DNA of 64,000 nt from Planococcus donghaensis (GCF_001687665.2 NZ_CP016543.2:2356001-2420000); one strand, 5' to 3'. Positions 27,070 through 36,292 are shown, counted from the stretch's first letter. Numbers and translations are program-made. The notes: generated from the sequence alone by a model not told the origin.

Positions 27070-28203
27070 ATGACAAAACACAGTTTAGAAACTTTATTGG
27101 TTCAATTAGGGAATCGTAGCGATGCTGCGACAGGAGCGGTAAATCCACCTATCTACTTATCCACCGCTTATGAACATCAAGGTCTTGGGCAATCGACTGG
27201 CTATGATTACACACGGACGAAAAATCCGACACGTTCTGTTTTAGAAGAAGGATTTGCTGAACTTGAAGGAGCAGATGCCGCATATGCATGCAGCTCTGGA
27301 ATGGCCGCGATTCAACTAGTTTTGTCTTTATTCCGACCAGGCGATGAACTATTAGTGCCAGAAGATATTTATGGCGGTACGTATCGCCTATTAGATCATT
27401 TCGCAGCCGCTTATAACATCCATCCAATATATGCTGAATTTAAAAACGTAGAAGACACAGAAAAGAAAATAACGATAAACACACGGGCTCTTTTTATCGA
27501 AACGCCTACCAATCCGCTTATGCAGGAAATTGACCTGGTATCTTATGCCGCATTAGCGAAAAAACACAAACTGCTATTAATAGTAGATAATACGTTTTTA
27601 ACACCTTTTTTCCAGCAACCTATCCAGCTTGGAGCTGATATTGTCATTCATAGCGCCACTAAATACATCGGGGGTCATAATGACGTATTGGCTGGCCTTG
27701 TTGCTGCTAAAGGAGAGAAGATATGCGACAAACTAGCCACATTCCATAACTCGGTTGGGGCTGTTCTCTCTCCTTTTGACTCTTGGTTATTAGTTCGAGG
27801 GTTAAAGACATTACCATTACGTATGAGACAACACGAAGCGAATGCCAAAGCAATTGCAGAATTCTTGTCTCATCAGCCGGTTGTATCGGACGTATTGTAT
27901 CCGGGGAAAGGTGGTATGCTATCTTTCCGTTTACAGGAAGAAGCTTGGATTGGACCCTTTCTAGAAAACATTAAGCTCATCACGTTTGCTGAAAGCCTTG
28001 GCGGTGTCGAAAGCTTTATCACGTATCCTGCCACTCAAACTCACGCAGATATTCCTTTTGAAGAACGGACAAAGCGCGGCGTATGCAACCGTCTGCTACG
28101 ATTCTCTGTAGGCGTTGAACTAGCCGAGGATTTAATCGCTGACTTAACACAAGCATTTTCAAAATTGAAAGAGGAGGTTGTTGAATATGACCGATCGTAT
28201 TGA
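27070..28203 (+). CDS. metI: Cystathionine gamma-synthase/O-acetylhomoserine thiolyase
   Basis: This 377-residue Cys/Met-metabolism PLP enzyme joins cysteine or sulfide to an activated homoserine. Motifs are YDYTRTKNPTR at the N-terminus, ACSSGMAAI and the PLP lysine in IVIHSATKYIGGHNDV. The ATG at 27070 sits 9 bp after GGAGAGG; the ATG at 27061 abuts the site. The stop overlaps metC by 17 bp. Gene order and S-box control match B. subtilis metI-metC, so methionine synthesis is the role. Confidence 0.93.
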   Translation: MTKHSLETLLVQLGNRSDAATGAVNPPIYLSTAYEHQGLGQSTGYDYTRTKNPTRSVLEEGFAELEGADAAYACSSGMAAIQLVLSLFRPGDELLVPEDIYGGTYRLLDHFAAAYNIHPIYAEFKNVEDTEKKITINTRALFIETPTNPLMQEIDLVSYAALAKKHKLLLIVDNTFLTPFFQQPIQLGADIVIHSATKYIGGHNDVLAGLVAAKGEKICDKLATFHNSVGAVLSPFDSWLLVRGLKTLPLRMRQHEANAKAIAEFLSHQPVVSDVLYPGKGGMLSFRLQEEAWIGPFLENIKLITFAESLGGVESFITYPATQTHADIPFEERTKRGVCNRLLRFSVGVELAEDLIADLTQAFSKLKEEVVEYDRSY

Positions 28204-29359
28204 AACCAAGTTTATTCACTCTACTGGAGTTGATCCACTTACTGGGGCCGTTAACGTACCGATCTATTTGTCTTCTACATTTCATCAGAAAAGCTTAGAT
28301 TCTTTTGGTCCGTTTGATTATAGTCGCTCAGGTAACCCTACGCGTCTTGCACTTGAAGAAACAATCGCAAAACTTGAAGGCGGCACACGTGGCTTTGCCT
28401 TTTCATCAGGAATGGCTGCCATCTCTTCGGCATTCATGCTTTTGTCTTCTGGTGATCATGTACTTGTTTCCGAAGATGTTTACGGGGGTACTTACCGCTT
28501 TATCACAGAAGTATTGGATAAATTTAAGATTGAATATACATTTGTAAATATGACCAATTTAGATGAAATGGCCAATGCTATTCAACCTAATACAAAAGTT
28601 ATTTACTTAGAAACGCCTTCAAATCCTGTTATGAACATCACAGATATTGAAATCGCTGCAAAATTAGCAAAAGCAAATGATTGTTTAACATTTGTCGACA
28701 ATACTTTTATGACCCCCCTTTATCAAAACCCGTTAGAACTTGGTGCTGATATTGTGCTACACAGTGCCACAAAATTTTTGTCTGGTCATAGTGACATTAT
28801 TGCTGGACTCGCTGTTACGAAGGACGAAGAGCTTGGCAATCGCCTCGCCTTTATCCAAAACACGTTTGGGTCTGTTTTAGGCGCACAAGATTCCTATTTG
28901 CTAATTCAAGGAATTAAAACGTTAGGGGCTCGTTTAGGTCAATCATCCGAATCCGCTCGTGTGATTGCTGAATACTTGCACAATCATCCGCTAATCGAAG
29001 AAGTTTATTATCCAGGATTTTCATTCCACCCCGGCAACCCTATTCACGAACGTCAAGCAAAGAGTGCAGGAGCTGTCCTCTCTTTCCGCTTAGCTGATAA
29101 AAAGTCTGCTCGAACTTTTGTAGAGCATTTAAGAATTCCCGTATTTGCAGTCAGTCTTGGTGCAGTGGAATCGATCTTGTCCTATCCAGCCACAATGTCT
29201 CATGGCTCTATGCCAAAAGAAGAACGTGAAAAACGAGGAATTACCGATGGCTTACTACGTTATTCAGTTGGTCTCGAGCATACGGATGACTTAGTGCAAG
29301 ATTTGAACCAAGCACTTGTTCAAGTAGCCCGACGTAACGGATTAAGTATTGCAAATTGA
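28187..29359 (+). CDS. metC: Cystathionine beta-lyase
   Basis: This 390-residue PLP enzyme splits cystathionine to homocysteine, pyruvate and ammonia. Motifs are FDYSRSGNPTR, the SSGMAA loop and the PLP lysine in IVLHSATKFLSGHSD. The ATG at 28187 with GAGGAGG upstream lies inside the end of metI, so the two are coupled. The upstream S-box controls both. The C-terminal SVGLEHTDDLVQDL tail is complete. Confidence 0.93.
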   Translation: MTDRIETKFIHSTGVDPLTGAVNVPIYLSSTFHQKSLDSFGPFDYSRSGNPTRLALEETIAKLEGGTRGFAFSSGMAAISSAFMLLSSGDHVLVSEDVYGGTYRFITEVLDKFKIEYTFVNMTNLDEMANAIQPNTKVIYLETPSNPVMNITDIEIAAKLAKANDCLTFVDNTFMTPLYQNPLELGADIVLHSATKFLSGHSDIIAGLAVTKDEELGNRLAFIQNTFGSVLGAQDSYLLIQGIKTLGARLGQSSESARVIAEYLHNHPLIEEVYYPGFSFHPGNPIHERQAKSAGAVLSFRLADKKSARTFVEHLRIPVFAVSLGAVESILSYPATMSHGSMPKEEREKRGITDGLLRYSVGLEHTDDLVQDLNQALVQVARRNGLSIAN

Positions 29360-29380
29360 AGGCGTTAATTGTTACTCCTA

Positions 29381-29416
29381 AAAGCATCTATTACCTTAGC
29401 TGGTAATAGATGCTTT
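29381..29416. terminator. Hairpin after metC
   Basis: AAAGCATCTATTACC and GGTAATAGATGCTTT form a 15-bp stem with no long T-tract. It probably terminates or stabilises the metI-metC mRNA. Confidence 0.6.
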
Positions 29417-29496
29417 AGCTTTGCAAAAAAATGAAATTAATCATCTCATTTTTTAGACACAATTCCAAAAAAAATAAGATAGTTGGCTGTTTCTGA

Positions 29497-29545
29497 TTGA
29501 CATTCTCAATTAGCTCTTTATAATTGAGGTTGAGAATGATTTTCA
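29497..29545 (+). promoter_or_regulatory. Sigma-A promoter with overlapping Fur box
   Basis: TTGACA (29497-29502) and TATAAT (29519-29524) are perfect -35 and -10 hexamers 16 bp apart. TGAGAATGATTTTCA (29531-29545) lies at the predicted start site and matches the 7-1-7 Fur box TGATAATNATTATCA with two changes. Iron-loaded Fur would block this otherwise strong promoter. Confidence 0.85.
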
Positions 29546-29583
29546 TTTAACTTCTCAATTATATACTAAAGGGAGAGACATCC

Positions 29584-30633
29584 ATGAAGAAATCTTTATA
29601 TCTCATTTTAGCATTACTACTTCTTGTTTTAGCAGCATGTGGAAACGATGATGCAGCTGAACAAAAAGATGAAACAGATGGTAATGAAGTTAATCTATAT
29701 ACAGCAAGACATTATGATGTCGACGATGAACTATATAAAAAGTTCGAAGAAGAAACAGGTATTAAAGTCAATTTGATCAAAGGTGACGCTGACGAACTAC
29801 TTGAGCGCATCAAACGTGAAGGCGACGCTACTGAAGCAGACTTATTTTTAACTGCTGATGCCGGCCGTCTATACCGTGCTAAAGAAGATGGCTTATTGCA
29901 ATCCGTAACAAGTGACCTATTAGACGAGCAAATTCCTGAAAACTACCGTGATACCGATCAAATGTGGTACGGCTTAACAAAACGTGCTCGTGTAATTGTA
30001 TACAACCAAGACACCGTAACACCTGAAGAATTATCTACGTACGATGCATTGACAGAAGATCAGTGGAATGGCCGCGTATTAATCCGTAGTTCTGAAAACA
30101 TCTACAATCAATCGTTACTTGCTTCATTTATCGAAATTGACGGTGAAGAACAAGCAAAAGAATGGGCTGCTGGATTAGTTAAGAACTTTGCACGTGACCC
30201 TGAAGGTGGAGATCGTGACCAAGCAAAAGCGATTGCAGCTGGAATCGGTGATGTGGCGATTATGAACAGCTATTATTTTGGTCAAATGTTAAATTCTGAA
30301 GACGCTGCTGAAGTAGAAGTTGCAGAAAATCTTGGGATTTACTTCCCGAACCAAGACACAACAGGAACTCACGTTAACGTTAGTGGTGCAGGCGTTGTAA
30401 AATCTGCGGCTAACAAAGACAATGCCATTAAATTACTTGAATTCTTATCTGCACCTGAAGCACAAGGGACATTTGCAGAAGCTAACTATGAGTATCCAGT
30501 AAACTCAGCTGTTGAACCGTCTGAGCTACTGAAATCATGGGGCGAATTCAAAGAACAAGACATCCCACTTTCTTCATTGGGAGACAACAACGCCAAGTCG
30601 ATTTTAATCTTTAACGAGGTAGGCTGGAAATAA
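29584..30633 (+). CDS. Iron(III) ABC transporter substrate-binding lipoprotein (FbpA/FutA-like)
   Basis: This 349-residue binding protein has a lipoprotein signal (LLLLVLAACGN; Cys near 19). The mature protein starts with EVNLYTARHYDVDDELYKKFEEETGIKV, typical of ferric-binding FutA/FbpA proteins, and carries the C-terminal YYFGQML tyrosine pair that coordinates iron. It is the first gene of a three-gene operon behind a Fur-box promoter. The role is capture of ferric iron outside the membrane. Confidence 0.92.
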   Translation: MKKSLYLILALLLLVLAACGNDDAAEQKDETDGNEVNLYTARHYDVDDELYKKFEEETGIKVNLIKGDADELLERIKREGDATEADLFLTADAGRLYRAKEDGLLQSVTSDLLDEQIPENYRDTDQMWYGLTKRARVIVYNQDTVTPEELSTYDALTEDQWNGRVLIRSSENIYNQSLLASFIEIDGEEQAKEWAAGLVKNFARDPEGGDRDQAKAIAAGIGDVAIMNSYYFGQMLNSEDAAEVEVAENLGIYFPNQDTTGTHVNVSGAGVVKSAANKDNAIKLLEFLSAPEAQGTFAEANYEYPVNSAVEPSELLKSWGEFKEQDIPLSSLGDNNAKSILIFNEVGWK

Positions 30634-30705
30634 TCAAAAAGCTCTTCCCTTGCTGTGTTCCAAAACGGCAAGGGATTTCTGACGATTGGAAAGGTGACTA
30701 ATGCT

Positions 30706-32337
30706 ATGCAACGAAGACTCGCTAACATAAATATTTGGACGGTCGCAGCCATCGCGATTATTGCTGCACTGTTTTTGCCGAACATGACAATTGTGACAGG
30801 TTTATTCACCCCCTCTAATGAAAATTGGGAGCATATGAAAGAATTCGTCCTATGGTCGTTTGTCAAAAACTCTTTGATCCTCGTTGTTGCCACAGCAGGT
30901 TCAACGATTTTCATCGGTCTGAGTTTAGCTTGGCTGATTGCTCAGTACCAGTTTCCTTTCCGAAAGTTTTTAAAATGGGCTTTGATTTTGCCTCTATCTA
31001 TCCCTCCTTTTATCGGAGCATATACCTATCACGGAATCTTCAATTATACCGGAGTGATTCAGTCCACACTTCGCGGACAGTTTAATATGGAACTCAACCC
31101 GGTATACTTTGACATCATGAATTTGCCAGGTGCAATCTTTATCTATACCGTTTTCTTATATCCTTACGTTTACACCATTACACAAGTGTTTCTATCTCAA
31201 CAATCTGCGTCGCTTATTGAAAGTACACGACTTCTCGGAAAAGGTCCGTGGCGAACGTTTTTCCAAGTGGTTGTCCCAATTTCACGAATTTCGATTATTG
31301 CAGGTGCTAGTTTAGTCATTTTAGAAGTATTAAACGATTACGGTGTGGTGAAATACTATGGCATCCAGACATTTACGACAGCAATCTTCCAAAGCTGGTT
31401 TGGGTTAGGCGATATTGAAACTTCGATTAAACTTGCAGCTTCTTTAATGGGCTTTGTTATTGTTATTTTGCTGATTGAGAAAATCCTGCGTGGTAAACGT
31501 CAATACAGCTACTCATCCACTAAAGTACGCCCGTTGCCGCTCATTCGGTTAACCGGATGGAAAGCATTTGCAGCAGCCGGCTATGGCTTTACAATATTAG
31601 CATTAGGCTTTTTCATTCCAGTTATTCAACTAATCGACTGGACAATCTTAACTTTTGGTACAATTCCGTTAGATGAGTTTATGTCTTATATCAAAAACTC
31701 AGTGTTTGTAGCAGGCATTAGTGCTGCTACCATAATTGTATTCTCATTAATTGTTGGTAATTTTGCCCGTCTAGTACACGGCAGGTTAGCTAAATTGTTG
31801 CCAAAATTGACTGTTCTCGGTTACTCTATTCCTGGAGCCGTTATTGCAGTTGCTGTTGTAACTGCCTTTGTGGCATTAGATAATTTTTTAGCGCCACTCT
31901 ATCAGTTAGTGGGCACAAAATCGACGCTCGTACTCAGCGTTAGTCTTATCTTACTCGTTACTGCCTATATCATTCGGTTTTTTGCCATTGGCTATAGCTC
32001 GATCGAGACTGGTTACGATAAAATCGGGACGGATTTCCAAGACGCTTCTCGCCTTTTAGGAGCAGGATTAACCAGAACTTTCTTTAAAGTAGACATGCCG
32101 ATGATGAAAGGCGCCATTATTAGCGGATTTATTCTAGTCTTTATCGATGTATTAAAAGAAATCCCATTAACTTTAATTTTAAGGCCATTTAATTTTGATA
32201 CACTTTCAACGAAAGCCTTCCAATATGCCAGCGATGAAAAAATCATGGAGGCTTCTCAAGCTTCCCTATTGATTGTTGGAATCAGTGCTCTAGCGATTGT
32301 GGTCTTCTACAAGTTTTTGGAAAAGGAGTTGGATTAA
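30706..32337 (+). CDS. Iron(III) ABC transporter permease (FbpB-like, fused two-domain)
   Basis: This ~543-residue protein has two tandem BPD_transp_1 permease halves and about 12 membrane spans. The EAA-like loops are ESTRLLGKGPWRTFFQVVVPISR and DASRLLGAGLTRTFFKVDMPMMK. Fusion of the two halves is normal for the ferric family. The ATG at 30706 is chosen behind GGAAAGG. A GTG four codons upstream is possible. The stop is 1 bp before the ATPase start. Confidence 0.92.
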   Translation: MQRRLANINIWTVAAIAIIAALFLPNMTIVTGLFTPSNENWEHMKEFVLWSFVKNSLILVVATAGSTIFIGLSLAWLIAQYQFPFRKFLKWALILPLSIPPFIGAYTYHGIFNYTGVIQSTLRGQFNMELNPVYFDIMNLPGAIFIYTVFLYPYVYTITQVFLSQQSASLIESTRLLGKGPWRTFFQVVVPISRISIIAGASLVILEVLNDYGVVKYYGIQTFTTAIFQSWFGLGDIETSIKLAASLMGFVIVILLIEKILRGKRQYSYSSTKVRPLPLIRLTGWKAFAAAGYGFTILALGFFIPVIQLIDWTILTFGTIPLDEFMSYIKNSVFVAGISAATIIVFSLIVGNFARLVHGRLAKLLPKLTVLGYSIPGAVIAVAVVTAFVALDNFLAPLYQLVGTKSTLVLSVSLILLVTAYIIRFFAIGYSSIETGYDKIGTDFQDASRLLGAGLTRTFFKVDMPMMKGAIISGFILVFIDVLKEIPLTLILRPFNFDTLSTKAFQYASDEKIMEASQASLLIVGISALAIVVFYKFLEKELD

Positions 32338-32338
32338 T

Positions 32339-33085
32339 ATGTTCGTAACCATTGAAAATCTTTGTTTTTCTTATCCAAATACAAAAGCTGTTGCACTTGA
32401 TAATTTCTCTTTGCAAATTGAAAAAGGTGAAGTTATTTCGATTCTTGGACGAAGCGGTAGCGGAAAAAGCACGGTTCTTCGTCTTCTTGCCGGACTTGAA
32501 AATCCTTCAGTTGGAAAAGTAACGATTCAAGATCAAGTTCTCTGTGACAATAAAACATTTATACAGCCCGAAAAGCGTGGCATTGGCATGGTATTTCAAG
32601 ATTATGCACTTTTCCCTCATATGACGGTTGCTGATAATATCTTATTCGGTCTGTTTCGTATGAAAAAATCTGCCAAGCAAAAACGTCTCCACGAAGTGTT
32701 GGAGCTTGTGGAATTAGAAGGGTATGAAAATCGTTATCCTCACCAATTGAGCGGTGGACAACAACAGCGTGTAGCGATTGCTAGAGCACTTGCGCCAAAC
32801 CCGCATCTTCTCTTGCTTGACGAACCTTTCAGTAACTTGGATGCAGAATTACAGGAAAAGATACGGAAAGAATTACGTGATATTCTTAAAAAAGCCAATA
32901 TCACTTCTATCTTTGTTACACACGATGAAAAAGATGCTCACATTTTGGCTGACCGCATTGTCAAAATTAAAAATGGACAAACTGATTTTATCGGTCGTCC
33001 ATGTGACTTGCTCGATGTTTACCGCCAAGAAGGTCACAGTGAACCTTTCCCCGTTATAGAAGAAAAAGAATTAGTTCATAGTTAA
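32339..33085 (+). CDS. Iron(III) ABC transporter ATPase (FbpC-like)
   Basis: This ~248-residue ATPase has Walker A GRSGSGKST, signature [15 protein letters not shown] and Walker B LLLLDEPFSNLDAEL, followed by VTHDEKDA. The C-terminal extension is short. AAAAGGAG precedes the ATG, 1 bp after the permease stop. It completes the Fur-controlled fbpABC-like operon. A terminator follows. Confidence 0.94.
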   Translation: MFVTIENLCFSYPNTKAVALDNFSLQIEKGEVISILGRSGSGKSTVLRLLAGLENPSVGKVTIQDQVLCDNKTFIQPEKRGIGMVFQDYALFPHMTVADNILFGLFRMKKSAKQKRLHEVLELVELEGYENRYPHQLSGGQQQRVAIARALAPNPHLLLLDEPFSNLDAELQEKIRKELRDILKKANITSIFVTHDEKDAHILADRIVKIKNGQTDFIGRPCDLLDVYRQEGHSEPFPVIEEKELVHS

Positions 33086-33089
33086 AAAC

Positions 33090-33132
33090 AACCAACACGC
33101 CTTCTTAAAAGAAAGCGGTGTTGGTTATTTTT
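33090..33132 (+). terminator. Terminator after the iron transporter operon
   Basis: AACCAACACGC and GCGGTGTTGGTT form an imperfect stem across an A/T loop and are followed by ATTTTTTT. Confidence 0.85.
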
Positions 33133-33247
33133 TTGGAACTAAAACAAATTACAAAAAAACCATCCGGTGTTTCGGATGGTTTCAGCTTTTAGACAAAAGA
33201 ATTATTATGTTAGTTAACGAATGAATATTCATCTTATCCTATATACT

Positions 33248-33447
33248 GGATCCTTCGCTCCATGCGGACGCTTTCCGCGGACGAAGCGCTGAGCCTCCTC
33301 GTCGCAAGCTCCTGCGGGGTCTCATCACTCCGTTTTTCCGCAGGAAAGTCAGTGACCGAAGGGACTTCGGGCAATGGCTTTGCGACGAAGCTAGCGCAGC
33401 GATGCAGGAGCATATCTTTGCCCTTCGCCGCATTGCGCTTCGGATCC
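33248..33447. repeat. Structured module A-left
   Basis: It is closed by GGATCC...ATGCGG at the left and CCGCAT...GGATCC at the right. The core GCTGAGCCTCCTCGTC and CTCCTGCGGGGTCT matches the other modules in the window. It is inverted relative to A-right and carries about 75 bp of extra sequence compared with C-left. Confidence 0.75.
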
Positions 33448-33520
33448 TTGTGTGATTGCTCATTAATTCTCTTGAAAAGTGGAATCACTGGTTACTCTCT
33501 CTAATTAGAGCTATATCCTA

Positions 33521-33640
33521 ACAACCGTTCTGGCCACGAAGACTCCTATGGGACAGCGAAAGCTGAAGACCCCGCAGGAACGCAAGTGACGAGGAGGCTG
33601 AAGCTGAGCCCATGGAAAGCGCAGTGGCCAGAACGGTTGT
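33521..33640. repeat. Structured module A-right
   Basis: A perfect 17-bp inverted repeat, ACAACCGTTCTGGCCAC and its complement at 33624-33640, encloses a conserved core (GGGACAGCGAAAGCTGAAGA, CCCCGCAGGAACG, GACGAGGAGGCTGAAGCTGA). It is the same family as C-right, but with a different closing stem. Confidence 0.8.
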
Positions 33641-33717
33641 GGTTATACACAACTATACATTTTCAATAGACTTTGTCTACAGTCTGAAACCATCCGTTGT
33701 TTCAGATGGTTATACGT

Positions 33718-34962
33718 TTAGCTTTGATTTTCTCCTACTGCAGATAAACTGATCGTTTTTTGTTTTAAATCATCTGTTGAAATTGCCTTGCGTGCTACTC
33801 CCGTTTCAGTAGCCGCTTTTGCCACAGCAGCAGCTACAGCAGAGGCTACACGTAAATCAAATGGTTTTGGGATAACGTAACCTTCGTGTAATTCATCTGT
33901 CTCTAGCAAGCCTGCAATCGCTTCCACTGCAGCGATTTTCATTGCATCGTTAATATCAGTAGCCAATACATCTAAGGCTCCCCTAAAAAGACCTGGGAAA
34001 GCCAGTACATTATTGACTTGATTCGGAAAATCAGAACGCCCTGTCCCCACCACTCGTGCTCCAGCTTTTTTCGCCAAATGCGGAAGAATTTCAGGGTTCG
34101 GATTTGCCATAGCAAAAATAATTGCATCGCTATTCATCGACCGGACCATGTCTTCAGTCAATGCCCCTTCAGCTGATACGCCAATAAAAACATCTGCTCC
34201 TTGTATCACATCCGCTAGTAAACCTTCTTTCCGTTCGTAATTGCTCATTTCAGCCACTTCCGCTTTAAATGGATTCATGCCATTTTTGCGTCCTTTGAAT
34301 ATAGCCCCTTTTGTATCACACATAATCAGGTGGGCAAAACCAAATTTACTAAGTAGTTTTACAATAGCAATTCCAGCAGCTCCCGCCCCATTTACCACAA
34401 CTTTTGTTTCTTGAACGTCTTTCCCAACCAATTTCAACGCATTGATCAAACCTGCAAGGGTGACAATAGCGGTGCCATGTTGATCATCATGAAAAACTGG
34501 AATGCCCATTTCTTTTTTCAGACGTTCTTCTACTATAAAACACGTGGGGGCAGCAATGTCTTCAAGATTGACGCCGCCAAACCCTGGTTCAAGTAATTTT
34601 ACAGTTTGAATAATGGTTTCGGCATCTGTTGTATCCAAACAAATCGGGAAAGCATCCACACCTGCAAACTCCTTGAACAAAATAGCTTTTCCTTCCATGA
34701 CTGGTAACGAGGCAAGAGGTCCAATATTTCCAAGACCAAGAACGGCGGTACCGTCTGTTACGACAGCTACCATATTGCTTTTCATCGTATAATCGTTAAC
34801 TTTCGAGGGATCAGCTGCAATTTCTCTGCACGGTTCCGCTACCCCTGGAGAATAAGCGAGACTCAAGTCCCTTTCGTTTTCTACTGCTACTTTTGAACGG
34901 ATCTCCAATTTCCCTTGATTCGTTCTATGCAATTGCAGCGACTCGTTTTTTAGATTGGACAT
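33718..34962 (-). CDS. Malic enzyme (NAD(P)-dependent, YtsJ/MaeB-like short form)
   Basis: This 414-residue enzyme decarboxylates malate to pyruvate. The N-terminal YSPGVAEPCREIA, the metal/substrate region FHDDQHGTAIVTLAGL and the NAD-binding VVNGAGAAGIAIVKLL motifs are intact. The 410-residue class resembles B. subtilis YtsJ; cofactor choice is not visible. GAGG precedes the ATG. The gene runs towards element A, and its terminator hairpin is the right border copy of that element. Confidence 0.92.
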   Translation of the reverse strand: MSNLKNESLQLHRTNQGKLEIRSKVAVENERDLSLAYSPGVAEPCREIAADPSKVNDYTMKSNMVAVVTDGTAVLGLGNIGPLASLPVMEGKAILFKEFAGVDAFPICLDTTDAETIIQTVKLLEPGFGGVNLEDIAAPTCFIVEERLKKEMGIPVFHDDQHGTAIVTLAGLINALKLVGKDVQETKVVVNGAGAAGIAIVKLLSKFGFAHLIMCDTKGAIFKGRKNGMNPFKAEVAEMSNYERKEGLLADVIQGADVFIGVSAEGALTEDMVRSMNSDAIIFAMANPNPEILPHLAKKAGARVVGTGRSDFPNQVNNVLAFPGLFRGALDVLATDINDAMKIAAVEAIAGLLETDELHEGYVIPKPFDLRVASAVAAAVAKAATETGVARKAISTDDLKQKTISLSAVGENQS

Positions 34963-35073
34963 TTTGCCTCATCTCCCTATCTTCATAATTGTTCATTATA
35001 TAGGGTATTGAGATAATTGAAAGACTTTTCAACCAATTCCGACAATATTCAGACTTTAGGCGGATAAAGCATT

Positions 35074-35096
35074 AAAGCCCGCCAGTTTTGGCAGGC
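35074..35096 (-). terminator. Putative terminator after a lipoprotein gene
   Basis: On the minus strand GCCTGCCA and TGGCGGGC pair around a 4-nt loop and are followed by TTTAAT. The T-tract is short. Confidence 0.5.
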
Positions 35097-35108
35097 CCAT
35101 ATTTTCGT

Positions 35109-35792
35109 TTACTCTGTTTCAACACTTTCTAACACAGAAGTGACCACAAACTCATCTTGTCCTTCTTCTTGCATCCTGAACTCACGTTTTACCTCACCGT
35201 ATCCTTTGCTAAAGTAAGTTTTGTTAATCGTATTTTCAGTTTCTTCATTTTCAATAACAATGACATTTTCAAAGTTTTCAAAAGGCGTTTCAACGCTTGC
35301 ATTTGTTTGTGTCACTGTCCAATCATCCATGACTGTACCTACTTCTAACGGAAAAGTTAAATACGTTCGAATCGGTTGTAATGCCTCTAATTCTTCTGAA
35401 CTGGCTGCATATTCTTCGTAAAATTCAACTTGTTCTTTTACCACTTCAACTGAGCTTTCGCCGATTCTAAAAACTTTTAACATCACTGTCCCACCATTGT
35501 CCTCATAGGTAGCAATGTGCTTATCGTCCATAAAAACCGTCTGTAAAGTAAAACTCGCATACTCATTTCCTTCTCCAAGAAAAGTAGCCATAGAATTATC
35601 TGGCATAAAAAAATCATAAGGGTCTATATCGATAGTTTCTTCATCGACAGTTGGCTCTTCTTCCACTTTCTCGGATTCCTCTTTAGTTAGATTACTATCC
35701 TCCTCTGGAGACTGTTGTTCCTCTAAGCTTTCACTACTACAGGCTGTCAATAGCAACAGTATAGCTAAAGTAAAACTCATGAATTTCAGCAT
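35109..35792 (-). CDS. Putative lipoprotein of unknown function
   Basis: This 227-residue protein has a lipoprotein signal (FTLAILLLLTACSSES; Cys near 18), followed by an acidic, Glu-rich linker of about 40 residues. The mature domain (FLGEGNEYASFTLQTVFMDDKHIATYEDNGGTV...) looks beta-rich. I do not recognise the family. AAAGGAG is 8 bp before the ATG. It is probably a cell-surface protein. Confidence 0.75.
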   Translation of the reverse strand: MLKFMSFTLAILLLLTACSSESLEEQQSPEEDSNLTKEESEKVEEEPTVDEETIDIDPYDFFMPDNSMATFLGEGNEYASFTLQTVFMDDKHIATYEDNGGTVMLKVFRIGESSVEVVKEQVEFYEEYAASSEELEALQPIRTYLTFPLEVGTVMDDWTVTQTNASVETPFENFENVIVIENEETENTINKTYFSKGYGEVKREFRMQEEGQDEFVVTSVLESVETE

Positions 35793-35838
35793 ACCGAATC
35801 TTCTCCTTTAGGAAAGTCATGTGCATGATCGACTCCTT

Positions 35839-36168
35839 TTAGAGATGGAAAGAATCGTCATATAAAGGCTTCATATGCAAATCGTATTCCTTTTTCACAT
35901 CTTCAATATCATAAATAGTCCCCGCGTCTGCAGCGCTATTCATATGTTCGACTTGTTCATGAACTAAGTCGGCAAAATACTTTCCACAAGCAATATTATT
36001 TGGATATTTTGCTTTTACTTTTTTCACCAGTTCTTCATCTAGTATTTGATTGAAAGCATGATACATTGCGGCGTTTACGATAGTCAACGACTTTTTAGAA
36101 GCATAAGATACCATGTAATAATTCCCGTAACGGTCTTTTAGTAAATCCTTTTTCGGCACAATCTCCAT
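35839..36168 (-). CDS. Small hypothetical protein, 109 residues
   Basis: This soluble protein starts MEIVPKKDLLKDRYGNYYMVSY, is rich in charged residues, and carries two histidines and one cysteine (NIACGKYF). No signal peptide or known domain is visible. GGAGG lies 10 bp before the ATG. It is possibly co-transcribed with the lipoprotein gene that follows 46 bp downstream. Confidence 0.65.
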   Translation of the reverse strand: MEIVPKKDLLKDRYGNYYMVSYASKKSLTIVNAAMYHAFNQILDEELVKKVKAKYPNNIACGKYFADLVHEQVEHMNSAADAGTIYDIEDVKKEYDLHMKPLYDDSFHL

Positions 36169-36243
36169 AACTTCGACCTCCTTGAGTTCTATAGTATTCC
36201 ATACCCGTCCACTCTTCTAAAAAAACAGGTGGCGCCCATAATA

Positions 36244-36272
36244 CAAAAAACCCCCTGCCCATAGCAGAGAGT
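36244..36272 (-). terminator. Terminator at the end of the polysaccharide-type block
   Basis: On the minus strand CTCTGC and GCAGGG pair around a 5-nt loop, followed by GGTTTTTT. It lies 20 bp after the dehydrogenase-like stop. Confidence 0.6.
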
Positions 36273-36292
36273 TCATGTGGTGAAGTGTAAAA

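Larger units (their letters stand above)
33158..33712. mobile_element. Element A: hairpin-flanked repeat element with terminal inverted repeats
   Basis: The element lies between two direct copies of a hairpin built on AACCATCCG/CGGATGGTT (33158-33181 and 33687-33712, two or three base differences). Inside these are terminal inverted repeats: CAGCTTTTAGACAAAAG on the left and, on the opposite strand at the right, CAGACTGTAGACAAAG. The right hairpin ends 5 bp from the malic enzyme stop. The body carries two head-to-head structured modules and no credible gene. The left hairpin keeps an outer T-tract on the minus strand. The nature as a mobile element is inference. Confidence 0.7.

Noticed and set aside
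33234..33504. Overlapping ORFs of 74-84 residues on both strands inside element A
   Set aside because: They coincide with the structured repeat and have Arg/Ser-rich, low-quality translations and no ribosome site; the pairing pattern explains the sequence better than coding.
33718..34962. Malic enzyme as possible cargo of element A
   Set aside because: It is a normal housekeeping gene outside the right hairpin, and its stop lies 5 bp beyond the border.
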